This document shows positions 63,682 through 64,000 of a stretch of DNA of 64,000 nt, in pieces. Under the pieces are notes generated by a model that worked only from the letters and a program-made list of their open reading frames with translations, was not told the DNA's origin and did no database searches. Position 1 is the first letter of the stretch; each line of letters opens with the position of its first letter. A program made the translations under genes and the position numbers. This DNA is from Deinococcus metallilatus (GTDB taxonomy: Bacteria; Deinococcota; Deinococci; Deinococcales; Deinococcaceae), in contig NZ_CP038510.1 in assembly GCF_004758605.1 (NCBI RefSeq), forward strand, positions 356,501 to 420,500, in the 5' to 3' direction.

Positions 63682-64000
63682 TCAGCTTGCCTTGCTCTGC
63701 TGAAGCAGGTCACTCAAACTGGGGGCAGCCTCCCGGCGCTGCTCGTCATACAGGTGCGTGTACACCTGCATGGTGAACCCCACGTTGGTTTGCCCCAACC
63801 GATCAGCGATGACCTTCGGCGCGACTCCCCAGAAGGCCAGCAGGCTGGCGTGGGTGTGGCGAAGGTCGTGCAGGCGAATACGAGGCACCCCAGCGGCCCT
63901 AGCGAGGGTGTGGAAGGTCCGGGTCAGGTTGGCAGAATCCAGCACCGTGCCGAGTTGCGTCAGGAACACGAGGTCGTGTTCCTGCCACTGCTCGCCCATT
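63682..64000 (-). CDS. Tyrosine recombinase/phage-type integrase (partial)
   Basis: Only the C-terminal catalytic half is visible; the gene continues beyond the right edge. It shows RIRLHDLRHTHASLLAFWGV (the H-x-x-R box), VIADRLGQTNVGFTMQVYTH and the nucleophile tyrosine in VYTHLYDEQRREAA. The family integrates phages and genomic islands, often into tRNA genes. Here it lies at the edge of the polymorphic toxin island, with its 3' end facing the island. Confidence 0.9.
   Translation of the reverse strand, partial: MGEQWQEHDLVFLTQLGTVLDSANLTRTFHTLARAAGVPRIRLHDLRHTHASLLAFWGVAPKVIADRLGQTNVGFTMQVYTHLYDEQRREAAPSLSDLLQQSKAS

Overview
The window is GC-rich (roughly two thirds G+C by eye) with tight translational coupling, several leaderless promoters, a short RpoD-type sigma factor with an acidic N-terminus, and insertion-sequence debris. 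This fits a Deinococcus-like bacterium (Deinococcota), but no rRNA or other decisive marker is present, so the assignment is an inference.

Positions 1-8811 form a sialic-acid locus. It holds the start of a secreted sialidase-like lipoprotein, a NanM-type mutarotase, an HSL-family esterase, a GntR/FCD regulator with three matching palindromic operators, a peptide-type ABC binding protein with two permeases (no ATPase), an N-acetylneuraminate lyase-like aldolase and NanE. A CPA1 Na+/H+ antiporter follows on the other strand, then an IS3 remnant.

Positions 11065-23469 form a hexuronate/aldonate operon. It contains a GH2 glycosidase, an RpiR regulator, a CUT1 sugar ABC transporter (again without ATPase), an FGGY kinase, two KDPG-type aldolases, a PfkB (KDG-type) kinase, mannonate dehydratase and galactonate dehydratase. 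Most of these genes overlap by 4-8 bases. The routes converge on 2-keto-3-deoxy acids, then pyruvate and a triose phosphate.

Positions 23781-36435 hold housekeeping and stress genes: a TetR/quinone-reductase operon divergent from a DJ-1/PfpI gene through leaderless promoters; cydABDC (cydD is frameshifted in this sequence); DUF2243 and CtaG-like membrane proteins; a zinc-ribbon thioredoxin; and the sigma factor. Positions 36436-41636 contain an intact IS1182-family element between two unrelated broken genes, then a secreted NPCBM/beta-helix lipoprotein.

Positions 42200-64000 form a polymorphic-toxin island, the most interesting part. It has four RHS-type C-terminal tips, each followed by a small, usually AT-rich, probable immunity gene: tip A (novel toxin, lipoprotein immunity), tip B (Ntox17-like), tip C (ADP-ribosyltransferase-like, on a 5'-truncated RHS gene) and tip D (HINT plus HNH nuclease, on an intact 2576-residue RHS protein, with SUKH-like immunity). 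Tips A and B are orphans sharing a highly similar linker of about 0.75 kb with tip C, so they look like stored or displaced cassettes. A ParS/RES toxin-antitoxin pair and a macrodomain gene sit between the tips. The macrodomain gene is convergent with the immunity gene of the ART-like tip, which suggests an ADP-ribosylation/de-ADP-ribosylation pairing. A tyrosine recombinase at the right edge suggests the island end.
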